Shown one piece after another: positions 7,697 through 13,629 of a stretch of DNA of 13,629 nucleotides. Position 1 is the first letter of the stretch, and each line of letters opens with the position of its first letter. Location of the stretch: assembly GCA_003661185.1 (NCBI GenBank), contig QMVQ01000023.1, positions 1 to 13,629 on the forward strand, written 5' to 3'. Both the position numbers and the translations under genes were made by a program. The stretch comes from Candidatus Alkanophagales archaeon (GTDB lineage: Archaea; Halobacteriota; Syntropharchaeia; Alkanophagales; B39-G2). The notes below the pieces were generated by a model. It worked only from the letters and a program-made list of their open reading frames with translations. It searched no databases and was not told the origin of the DNA.

Positions 7697-7711
7697 ACCA
7701 TGCTAAATGGT
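7697..7711. promoter_or_regulatory. Palindrome at the expected transcription start, possible operator
   Basis: ACCAT-gctaa-ATGGT is a perfect 5-bp inverted repeat with a 5-base centre, 17 bases after the TATA box, overlapping the predicted start of transcription. A repressor bound there would block initiation. It could equally act as an RNA hairpin in the leader. A 5-bp palindrome can occur by chance. Confidence 0.3.
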
Positions 7712-7727
7712 GCGCCATCAGCCCATA

Positions 7728-7732
7728 GGTGA
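7728..7732 (+). promoter_or_regulatory. Ribosome binding site supporting a TTG start
   Basis: GGTGA (within AGGTGAGG, 7727-7734) is 6 bases before TTG 7739. The next candidate, GTG 7745, would be 12 bases away. There is no in-frame ATG nearby, so TTG is the best start. Confidence 0.5.
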
Positions 7733-7738
7733 GGCGTC

Positions 7739-10700
7739 TTGATAGTGGTCATCTCGACGCTGGCGTCCACGAAGCCGCTGATCACGGCTTATCGGAGCAT
7801 AAGGGTGGGGAACAAGCCGGAATTGCGAGTTTACTACCCACATGAAGTGAATGAAGAGTGGGTGGAGCTTAAAGAGTTCGAAAGGAAGTTAAAAGAAGCC
7901 TCTGCGGTCTTAATAGACGTCAGAGGAGGGGGAAAGGTCGAAGAGGTTCTTCATCGGGCATTAAAGGGAAAAAATAACGTCGTGGTCACGCTCATCGGCT
8001 CGCCGAGGCTGATGTCTCTTACGAGGCTCGGCTCCTTCACCATGGAGAAGTTCTCTGAAAAGTTCGAGGAGAGCTCTCGGCTGAGCACCGAGGAACTTTA
8101 CAAAAGAGCGAGGAGGATCCAGAGTATCATCGAAATTGCCGGAAGACTTCCGATAGGCTCGCTCCGGGACGCAAGAAACTACGTGAAAATCCTGAAATAC
8201 TACTCGTACGGCGGCGAGGAGAACTACCGAAACATGTTCATTACCCTCTTGAGGTATTTGGGCTACAAGCTTCCAGAGCCTAAGGAGCCGAAGGAGAGGC
8301 ACGAAATCGGAGCCTATCACCCAAAGCTCGGCTTTCTTGAGGAGCCTTTGCCGAACGAGGAAAAGCCGAGCGTCGGCGTGCTGATTTACGGCGGCATGCA
8401 CTTCGACCAGTGCGTCCCGCCACTTAAAGCCCTTGTGGAGCGTTTAGAGAATCTTGGCGTTAGCGTCACGCCGATTTATGTCGAAAGCACGACGAAGACG
8501 TTAGAGGGCATTCGGCGGTTCTTCTTCAAACACGGAAAGCCTGCCGTCGACGCTGTTATCAGCCTCCTCTGGTTCAGGCTCAACGGCGGCCCGCTCGGCG
8601 GAGACCCGAGACCTACGCTCGCGCTCCTGAAAGAGCTCGGTGTGCCTGTCTTCTGCCCGGCTCCGATGTACATGAGAGAGGTTTCGAGCTGGGAGCTGTC
8701 GCCGACCGGGCTCTCTCCGATCGAAATTATATGTGCGGTGGTCTGGCCGGAGCTTGACGGCTGCGTTGAGCCCATTCCCTGCTGTGGGCTGAAAAGCGAG
8801 GAGTTTGAGGGCGTCGTCGTGAAGGACACGCTTCCCATTGAAGGTCGAATTGAGAGGGTCGTTGCGAGGGTCGGAAACTGGATTTCGCTGAAAACGAAGA
8901 GGAACGAGGAGAAGCGTCTCGCAATAGTTCTTTACGATTATCCCCCGGGGGAGGCGAACATCGGGAGCGCCGCTTACTTGGACACCTTTGAGAGCGTGAA
9001 AAGGCTCTTAGAAAGGCTAAAAGCGGAAGGTTATGTCGTCGAAATTCCAGAGAGCTTAAAAGAGCTTTTTGAGGTCTTTGCGGTCGTTAATTCCGGGAGG
9101 TGGCTGGATGCGAGGAAGACGCTAAAGAACTGCCCGAGCATCGAGCTTCAAGAATATTGCAGGTGGTTTGAGGAGCTGCCTGAAGAGTTGAGACGGGACG
9201 TCATCGAGAGCTGGGGACTTCCGCCGGGGAACGTGATGGTTGAGGGCGGTTGCATTCTCATCCCCGGGATCTGGCTGGGGAACGTCTTCGTCTGCCTCCA
9301 GCCATCAAGAGGCGTTCACGAGAACCCTGAGAAGGCTTACCACGACAAGAAGCTCCCGCCACATCATCAGTACATCGCATTCTACAAATACCTGCAGAGA
9401 GAGGTGGATGCGGTCATCCACGTCGGGACGCACGGCACGCTCGAATTCCAAAAGGGTAAGGAGGTGGGGCTGAGCTCGAAATGTTTCCCGGACGTCCTGA
9501 TCGGGAACCTCCCGCACGTCTACATTTATCACGTGCTGAACACTTCCGAAGGTTCGATTGCGAGGCGTCGCAGCTACGCCACGCTTGTGAGCTACAACTC
9601 GCCACCGTACACGACTTCCGACCTCTACGGCGACCTCCTCGAGCTCGAAGACCTGATCAACGAGTTTCACGAGGCGAGCGTTCAAGACCCGAGGAGGGTG
9701 GAGACGCTTCGCCGTAAAATCATGGAGAAAGCCGAGAATCTTCACTTAGACGGGAGAAGCGTCGATGAAATTCATGACGAACTTATTGAGATGAAGCGAA
9801 GTATCATCCCCAAAGGCTTACACGTTCTCGGCGAGAGGTACTCCGAGGAGGAGCTTGTGGACTTCGTCCGGCTTCTCCTTCGTTACGATAGAGGCGGCTT
9901 GAAATCGCTGAACAGAATACTTGCGGAAAATAAAAGGCTGAATTACGATGAGCTTCTCAAACGCCCCGGCAAGCATGTTAGGACTCTTGATGAAATTGAG
10001 AAGGAGGCGGAAGAGCTTGTAAAGACGCTCCTTTCCGAAGGGGTAGGTAGGGTTGTGAAGAGAGGTGGCGTTTCAAGACCGCTGAGGGCGGAGCTGAGGA
10101 GGACGCTCGAATTCGGGCTTTCTGTTGCGAGGAAGTTTCAAAAGAACGACGCAGAATTGGATAATGTTGTTAGAGCCCTGAATTGCGAGTTTGTCGAGCC
10201 AGGACCGGGCGGGGACGTGCTTCGGAATCCGGAGGCGCTACCAACCGGCCGCAATATCTATCAGTTCGACCCAAATCTGATACCGACGCAGACCGCCTGC
10301 GAGCGAGGCGCCGAGATTGCGGAGAACACGATAAGACGCTTCTTGGAAAAGCATGGGAGGTATCCTGAGAGCGTGGGCGTCGTTCTCTGGGGCTTTGAGA
10401 CGACGAAGACCGGCGGGGAGACCATCGGTCAAATCCTGCACTACCTCGGCGTGAGGCTGAAGCGAAGAGGGGCTTGGAGCGTCGAGCTTGAGGTCGTCCC
10501 GCTGGAGGCGCTTCGCCGCCCGAGGATCGACGTGCTTGTTAACATCTGCGGCTTCTTCAGAGACATGTTCCCGAACGTCCTCCAGCTTTTGAGCAGGGCG
10601 TTCGAGCTTGTTGCGTCTCTCGACGAACCTCTTGACAAGAATTTCGTGAGAAAGCACGCTATAGAAGCTAGAGAAGTGTTGAAGGAGTTGTTTCCTGAGG

Positions 10701-11458
10701 GTGAAGAAATATCTGAGGAGCGTTTTTGGAGGCTCGCCTCTGCGAGGGTCTTTGGTCCGGACGCCGGCGAGTATGGGACGAAGGTGACGACGCTCATTGA
10801 GGCTTCGAACTGGGAAGAGGAAAAGCAGCTCGCAGAGGCTTACATCAGCTCGATGAACCATGTTTATGCGGAGAACGTGCACGCCGAGAAGGTTGACGCC
10901 CTCTACAGAAAGCTGCTTTCCACCGTCGAGCTCGTCTCGCAGATCAGAGACTCTCATGACTATGAGATAACCGACTTAGACCACTATTACGAGTTCTTCG
11001 GCGGCTTGTCGAAGGCTGTGGAGACCGTCAGCGGGAGGAAGCCGGAGATGCTGATCACGGACACCACGAAAGAGGTTCTGAAGACGGAGGAGGTTTCAAA
11101 AGCCGTAAAACGGAGCGTCAGGGCGAGGCTGCTGAACCCGAAATGGATCGACGAGATGCTGAAACACGACTTCCACGGCGCACAGAAAATCGCGGACCGC
11201 GTCGAGTATTTGCTGGGGCTCGCCGCCACGACCGGTGGCGTCGAGAGCTGGGTGTTCAGCGAGGTTGCCTGCCGTTTCGTCTTCGATGATAAGATGCGGA
11301 GGCGGCTCGCAGAGAACAACAAATGCGCAGCTGCGGAGGTCATCGAACGCCTCCTAGAGGCGGCGAGGCGGGGCTACTGGAAAGCGTCGGAGGCGGAGTT
11401 GAAGAGGTTGAGGGAGGCGTACCTCGAAATCGAAGGACGCCTCGAAGATGTGGTATGA
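7739..11458 (+). CDS. cobN: CobN-family metallochelatase large subunit (paralogue 2)
   Basis: This second cytosolic CobN-type protein has 1239 residues and is clearly divergent from the first. It shows the family landmarks: H-V-G-T-H-G-T-L-E-F with H561, H565 and E569; the A-R-R-R-S-Y-A-T-L block; P-T-G-R-N from 835; RRPRIDV; and a G-F-F-R-D-M-F-P-N-V motif, the common CobN form. At D1079-L-D-H it keeps the acidic stretch before Y-Y-x-F-F-G-G that the first CobN replaces with G-C-C-C. Around Q-P-S-R-G it lacks the C-x4-C-x4-C insertion. It therefore looks closer to ordinary CobN. Starting at TTG 7739, it has its own TATA box and is followed after 68 bases by the dockerin-tagged binding protein. 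The usual role is ATP-dependent cobalt insertion into a corrin with AAA+ partners, none of which is in the window; another metal, or metal removal, is possible. The two paralogues probably have different substrates or partners. Confidence 0.92.
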   Translation: MIVVISTLASTKPLITAYRSIRVGNKPELRVYYPHEVNEEWVELKEFERKLKEASAVLIDVRGGGKVEEVLHRALKGKNNVVVTLIGSPRLMSLTRLGSFTMEKFSEKFEESSRLSTEELYKRARRIQSIIEIAGRLPIGSLRDARNYVKILKYYSYGGEENYRNMFITLLRYLGYKLPEPKEPKERHEIGAYHPKLGFLEEPLPNEEKPSVGVLIYGGMHFDQCVPPLKALVERLENLGVSVTPIYVESTTKTLEGIRRFFFKHGKPAVDAVISLLWFRLNGGPLGGDPRPTLALLKELGVPVFCPAPMYMREVSSWELSPTGLSPIEIICAVVWPELDGCVEPIPCCGLKSEEFEGVVVKDTLPIEGRIERVVARVGNWISLKTKRNEEKRLAIVLYDYPPGEANIGSAAYLDTFESVKRLLERLKAEGYVVEIPESLKELFEVFAVVNSGRWLDARKTLKNCPSIELQEYCRWFEELPEELRRDVIESWGLPPGNVMVEGGCILIPGIWLGNVFVCLQPSRGVHENPEKAYHDKKLPPHHQYIAFYKYLQREVDAVIHVGTHGTLEFQKGKEVGLSSKCFPDVLIGNLPHVYIYHVLNTSEGSIARRRSYATLVSYNSPPYTTSDLYGDLLELEDLINEFHEASVQDPRRVETLRRKIMEKAENLHLDGRSVDEIHDELIEMKRSIIPKGLHVLGERYSEEELVDFVRLLLRYDRGGLKSLNRILAENKRLNYDELLKRPGKHVRTLDEIEKEAEELVKTLLSEGVGRVVKRGGVSRPLRAELRRTLEFGLSVARKFQKNDAELDNVVRALNCEFVEPGPGGDVLRNPEALPTGRNIYQFDPNLIPTQTACERGAEIAENTIRRFLEKHGRYPESVGVVLWGFETTKTGGETIGQILHYLGVRLKRRGAWSVELEVVPLEALRRPRIDVLVNICGFFRDMFPNVLQLLSRAFELVASLDEPLDKNFVRKHAIEAREVLKELFPEGEEISEERFWRLASARVFGPDAGEYGTKVTTLIEASNWEEEKQLAEAYISSMNHVYAENVHAEKVDALYRKLLSTVELVSQIRDSHDYEITDLDHYYEFFGGLSKAVETVSGRKPEMLITDTTKEVLKTEEVSKAVKRSVRARLLNPKWIDEMLKHDFHGAQKIADRVEYLLGLAATTGGVESWVFSEVACRFVFDDKMRRRLAENNKCAAAEVIERLLEAARRGYWKASEAELKRLREAYLEIEGRLEDVV

Positions 11459-11469
11459 ACATGTGGCTC

Positions 11470-11491
11470 ATTTTTATTAGCAAGTCTTAAA
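11470..11491 (+). promoter_or_regulatory. Weak T-rich terminator and/or TATA-like region before the binding-protein gene
   Basis: The 68-bp gap after cobN holds TTTTTATTA (11471-11479) and TCTTAAATG (11486 onward). The T5 run, 12 bases after the stop, could end the cobN transcript. TTTTTATTA, about 50 bases before ATG 11527, could also be a weak TATA box giving a leader of roughly 25 bases. Co-transcription with cobN is equally possible. Confidence 0.3.
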
Positions 11492-11526
11492 TGTCATCAG
11501 AGCGGTAGCATTATCGTGGTGGTAGC

Positions 11527-12750
11527 ATGAGTGGAGGTATGCGTGTCGGTATCGGGTTGGCGGTGATGGTGGCGGTTCTGTTCATGGCTCTGTTCACGGT
11601 TGCGTCGTGCGCCGCTCAGCCGGAGCGGGTCGTGGTGCTGACGCCGCAAGCCGCGGAGGTGCTTCGCCTCCTCGGAGCCGAAGACAAGATTGTGGGAATA
11701 AGCAGTACGGTCCTCGGGTACGGTAGGGACGCTTTCTTCCCCGAACTTGCGGGCATGCCGCAGGTCGGCTCGTTCCACCATCCTGACGTTGAGAGGATCA
11801 TCGAGCTGGAGCCGGATGTTGTCGTCGAATACACGTGGGCCGCTCAATACCTTGAGGAGAGCCTCACGCCCCTCGGCATCGAGGTCTGGCGTTACGACTT
11901 CTACGAGCCGCAGACGCTCCTCGACGAAATCGAGGAGCTTGCAAGCCGCTTGGGGTCCGAATACGAAGGCGCCGCACAGGAGTACGTACGCTTTGCAGAG
12001 GAGAAGATGGAGGCGATAGAAAGCGTGGTTTCCGGAATTCCAGAGGATGAACGTCCTAAGGTCTTTATCGAGGGCGGACCTTACGGGCAGTATTACACGA
12101 CGAACAACAGCGGCTGGGCGGTCTGCGTGGAGTGGGCAGGCGGGGAGAACGTAGCCGCCGACATCGTGGGCGAAGGGGGGCACGCTGGGGCGTGGCTCGA
12201 CCCGGAATGGGTCGTCGATCAGGACCCGGAGGTTTTCGTCAAGGTTTCATGGTGGCACATGCCAGGTGGCTACGGCTCCGACGACCCTTTTGCGCTAAAG
12301 GAGTTCAAGGATGAGATCGCCGCAAGGTCGGAGCTGGAGACCGTTTCGGCTGTAGTCAATGACGGAATCTACGTTATCACGTTCGACATGCTGCTCAGTC
12401 CAAGCTATTTCGCCGGCGTCGCCCAGCTTGCGAAGTGGTTCCATCCCGAAACGGCGACGAGCCTGAAACCTCGGCAGTGGCATAAAGAGTATCTCGAAAA
12501 GTTCCACAACTTGGGTTATCTCGGCGTCCACACATATCCGCTGCTGTTCGGCGATGCGAACATAGACGACGTCGTCTCAATACGCGATGCGCAGTGGATA
12601 GCAAAATACGACGTGGGACTCCTCGGCGATGACGAGATAGATGAGGTGGTGGCGGATGTCAGCGGCGATGAGCGCGTCACGATCACGGATGCGATGCTCG
12701 TCGCGAAGTTCATCGTCGGGCTCATCGAAGAGTTCCCGGTGGAGGCGTGA
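11527..12750 (+). CDS. BtuF/FepB-like substrate-binding protein with C-terminal dockerin
   Basis: The product has 407 residues. Residues 1-30 form a signal peptide (hydrophobic 8-27, then V-A-S-C-A-A-Q); V-A-S-C28 also fits a lipobox. Residues about 32-330 are a class III periplasmic-binding fold of the cobalamin/Fe-siderophore type: E-R-V-V-V-L-T-P-Q-A-A-E-V-L-R-L-L-G-A near the start, then H-H-P-D-V-E-R-I-I-E-L-E-P-D-V-V-V, and a late D-G-I-Y-V-I stretch. Residues 339-407 are a dockerin with two calcium loops: D343, N345, D347, S351, D354 and D377, S379, D381, T385, D388. Loop 2 has S and E where the canonical loop has N and G. GGTGGT at 11518-11523 lies 3 bases before ATG 11527; ATG 11539 is an alternative. 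Such proteins normally hand a corrinoid, haem or iron chelate to a BtuCD-type permease, absent here. The dockerin suggests attachment to a cohesin scaffold, and a cohesin gene follows. The ligand is inferred only from the cobN context. Confidence 0.88.
   Translation: MSGGMRVGIGLAVMVAVLFMALFTVASCAAQPERVVVLTPQAAEVLRLLGAEDKIVGISSTVLGYGRDAFFPELAGMPQVGSFHHPDVERIIELEPDVVVEYTWAAQYLEESLTPLGIEVWRYDFYEPQTLLDEIEELASRLGSEYEGAAQEYVRFAEEKMEAIESVVSGIPEDERPKVFIEGGPYGQYYTTNNSGWAVCVEWAGGENVAADIVGEGGHAGAWLDPEWVVDQDPEVFVKVSWWHMPGGYGSDDPFALKEFKDEIAARSELETVSAVVNDGIYVITFDMLLSPSYFAGVAQLAKWFHPETATSLKPRQWHKEYLEKFHNLGYLGVHTYPLLFGDANIDDVVSIRDAQWIAKYDVGLLGDDEIDEVVADVSGDERVTITDAMLVAKFIVGLIEEFPVEA
12547..12718 (+). repeat. 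Direct repeat, copy 2 (dockerin coding DNA)
   Basis: This is the partner of 45-216: same length, no indels, with identical runs of 26 bp (12547-12572) and 35 bp (12684-12718). It lies within the dockerin of the full-length binding protein. Confidence 0.8.
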
Positions 12751-12766
12751 CGTAATGCCGCCAACG

Positions 12767-12790
12767 ATGTAACACACAAAGTATGTAACA
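12767..12790. repeat. Direct octamer repeat upstream of the cohesin-gene TATA box
   Basis: ATGTAACA occurs at 12767-12774 and again at 12783-12790, with starts 16 bases apart. The pair ends about 20 bases before the TATA box, a place where archaeal activators can bind. Regulatory meaning is a guess. Confidence 0.35.
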
Positions 12791-12794
12791 TTAA

Positions 12795-12800
12795 TTTTTT
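12795..12800 (+). terminator. T6 run after the binding-protein gene
   Basis: A run of six T within TTAATTTTTTAA, 45 bases past the stop at 12750, fits the U-rich intrinsic terminators of archaea. No strong stem precedes it. It would end the second transcription unit just before the cohesin promoter. Confidence 0.4.
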
Positions 12801-12811
12801 AACTCATACAA

Positions 12812-12819
12812 CTTTATAC
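12812..12819 (+). promoter_or_regulatory. TATA box for the cohesin gene
   Basis: CTTTATAC fits the archaeal TTTATA-type box. Initiation about 25 bases downstream falls near 12840, leaving a leader of about 20 bases that contains the ribosome binding site. Confidence 0.6.
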
Positions 12820-12831
12820 GTCAGCATGGAA

Positions 12832-12846
12832 TATGGATATGCCATA
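12832..12846. promoter_or_regulatory. Palindrome at the expected transcription start of the cohesin gene
   Basis: TATGG-atatg-CCATA is a perfect 5-bp inverted repeat with a 5-base centre, 12 bases after the TATA box. It has the same 5-5-5 geometry and promoter position as 7697-7711, though the half-sites differ in sequence and order. It may be an operator; chance is possible. Confidence 0.28.
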
Positions 12847-12850
12847 AGTA

Positions 12851-12858
12851 GGAGGTGA
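12851..12858 (+). promoter_or_regulatory. Strong ribosome binding site of the cohesin gene
   Basis: GGAGGTGA is a full match to the archaeal anti-Shine-Dalgarno sequence. It is 3 bases before ATG 12862 and 6 bases before the in-frame ATG 12865; spacing slightly favours the second. It is the strongest site in the window, suggesting high expression. Confidence 0.7.
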
Positions 12859-12861
12859 GGA

Positions 12862-13629
12862 ATGATGAATAAGAAAATAGGAATGGTGGTATTTTTCATG
12901 GCGGCGTTCCTGCTATCCGCAACCGTAATGGCGGCAGATGTTAGCGTAGAGTCGGTGACCGTGGAGCGTGGCGGCTTTGCGTATGTGAACGTCACTATAG
13001 AAAACGTGCCACCGCCGGGACTCGGTGCGTATTCGCTGCTCATGAGCTTTGACCCCGGTGTCGTGAGCATCGAGGAGGTGTATCCCGGCGATTCTCCCTT
13101 CGGGACGCCTGCTGCCGTGAACATAGACAATGATGCCGGTGAAATTCGATTCAACGATTACATAGCGGCGGAAGAGGGTCCGGAGAGCGTGTGCGTTGTC
13201 AAATTGGGGCTGCGAGCTGTCGGCGATGCTGGTGACGAAAGCGTGCTTGACGTGACACCGCTCGAAATCGCAGACGCCTCTGGAACGCTCGTCACGGCGA
13301 CGGAGCACGACGGCGTCTTCGGGATAATGGCGCCGACCGTTGCGCTTGAGCCGTCAAGCGTTACCCTTTACGAGGGGGAAACCGCAACGCTGAACGTCAC
13401 CGTCCACGACGTGCCGGAACCTGGTCTCGGCGCCTATTCTGTCGAGATCGCCTATGATCCAGCGGTCGTCAGCGTCGAAGAAGTTCTTAGCGGTGAGGAG
13501 CCCTTTGGGGAGCCTGCGGCGGTGAACGTGAACAACACTGCGGGCTGGGTCGCCTTTAACGACTTCATCACGAACGACACGGGTCCGAGGGATGCGACGG
13601 TTGCGTCGCTGAGGATAAAAGCTCTAGCA
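12862..13629 (+). CDS. Secreted protein with tandem cohesin-like domains, 5' part
   Basis: The open frame gives 256 residues and continues past the window. M-M-N-K-K then a hydrophobic stretch (6-22) ending V-M-A-A25 is a Sec signal peptide. Two homologous domains follow, about 135 residues apart: domain 1 about 26-155 and domain 2 from about 157 to the window end. Shared landmarks are V-P-x-P-G-L-G-A-Y-S (L54 and L189), a F/Y-D-P-x-V-V-S-x-E-E-V strand, P-F-G-x-P-A-A-V-N and F-N-D-Y/F-I. This order fits the cohesin domain (PF00963), the partner of dockerins; other Ig-like adhesin repeats are the main alternative. Its place just after a dockerin-tagged binding protein, and about 12.5 kb from another, supports a scaffold role in which it would recruit those proteins at the cell surface. 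N-x-T sites suggest glycosylation. Anchoring and the total number of domains cannot be seen. The gene has its own promoter and a very strong ribosome binding site. Confidence 0.85.
   Translation, partial: MMNKKIGMVVFFMAAFLLSATVMAADVSVESVTVERGGFAYVNVTIENVPPPGLGAYSLLMSFDPGVVSIEEVYPGDSPFGTPAAVNIDNDAGEIRFNDYIAAEEGPESVCVVKLGLRAVGDAGDESVLDVTPLEIADASGTLVTATEHDGVFGIMAPTVALEPSSVTLYEGETATLNVTVHDVPEPGLGAYSVEIAYDPAVVSVEEVLSGEEPFGEPAAVNVNNTAGWVAFNDFITNDTGPRDATVASLRIKALA

Larger units (their letters stand above)
7528..7738. other. Non-coding gap between the first operon and the second cobN
   Basis: This 211-bp gap has no supported gene. It holds a T-rich stretch (about 7528-7547), a perfect 7-bp hairpin (7554-7570), a TATA box (7672-7680), a palindrome near the expected transcription start (7697-7711) and a ribosome binding site (7728-7732). 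The hexamer GCGCCA occurs three times (from 7582, 7681 and 7712). The copy at 7681-7686 could pair with TGGTGC at 7708-7713 in the transcript, allowing one G-U pair. No B12-box-like riboswitch sequence was recognised. Confidence 0.6.

Noticed and set aside
7528..7738. Cobalamin riboswitch before the second cobN
   Set aside because: No B12-box-like conserved core was seen, and the expected leader after the TATA box is only about 35 bases, far too short.
1..13629. CRISPR array, tRNA or insertion sequence
   Set aside because: No regularly spaced repeats, no tRNA-like cloverleaf and no transposase frame or terminal inverted repeats were found on either strand.

Overview
The window looks archaeal, most likely from a methanogen- or ANME-related lineage of the Halobacteriota (ANME-1/Syntrophoarchaeum-like or Archaeoglobi-like). 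This rests on dockerin and cohesin modules on non-cellulosomal secreted proteins, CobN paralogues, a surface protein with an archaeosortase-type C-terminus, a COG3366-like membrane protein, archaeal TATA boxes and GGAGGTGA/GGTGA ribosome binding sites. The lineage is inferred from gene content only. All recognisable genes are on the + strand.

Layout. Positions 1-248 hold the 3' end of a BtuF/FepB-like substrate-binding protein with a C-terminal dockerin. At 261-519 is a short Cys-rich DUF3795-like gene broken by a one-base frame change. Then come a first CobN (522-4313), a secreted Ig-like surface protein with a PEF/PGF-CTERM-like tail (4327-6570) and a polytopic nucleoside-recognition (GATE) family membrane protein (6577-7527). 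Gaps in this block are only 2-13 bases, so it reads as one operon. A 211-bp non-coding gap holds a hairpin, a TATA box and a palindrome. It is followed by a second, divergent CobN (7739-11458), a full-length dockerin-tagged substrate-binding protein (11527-12750) and, behind its own promoter, a secreted protein of tandem cohesin-like domains that runs off the window (12862 onward).

How the parts may work together (inference): the dockerin-tagged binding proteins would capture a metal chelate or tetrapyrrole (corrinoid, haem or similar) and dock onto cohesin scaffolds at the cell surface. The GATE protein is a candidate membrane component. The two CobN-type proteins would insert metal into, or remove it from, a tetrapyrrole inside the cell. 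No CobS/CobT or ChlI/ChlD-type ATPase and no BtuC/BtuD are present here, so both partner ATPases and a classical permease must lie elsewhere or not be needed.

The most unusual points are the cysteine-rich signature of the first CobN (a CCC triplet where the second has an acidic D-L-D-H stretch, plus a C-x4-C-x4-C insertion), the frameshifted DUF3795-like gene, and the coupling of dockerin/cohesin architecture to a chelatase and uptake locus. No tRNA, rRNA, CRISPR array or complete mobile element was seen.
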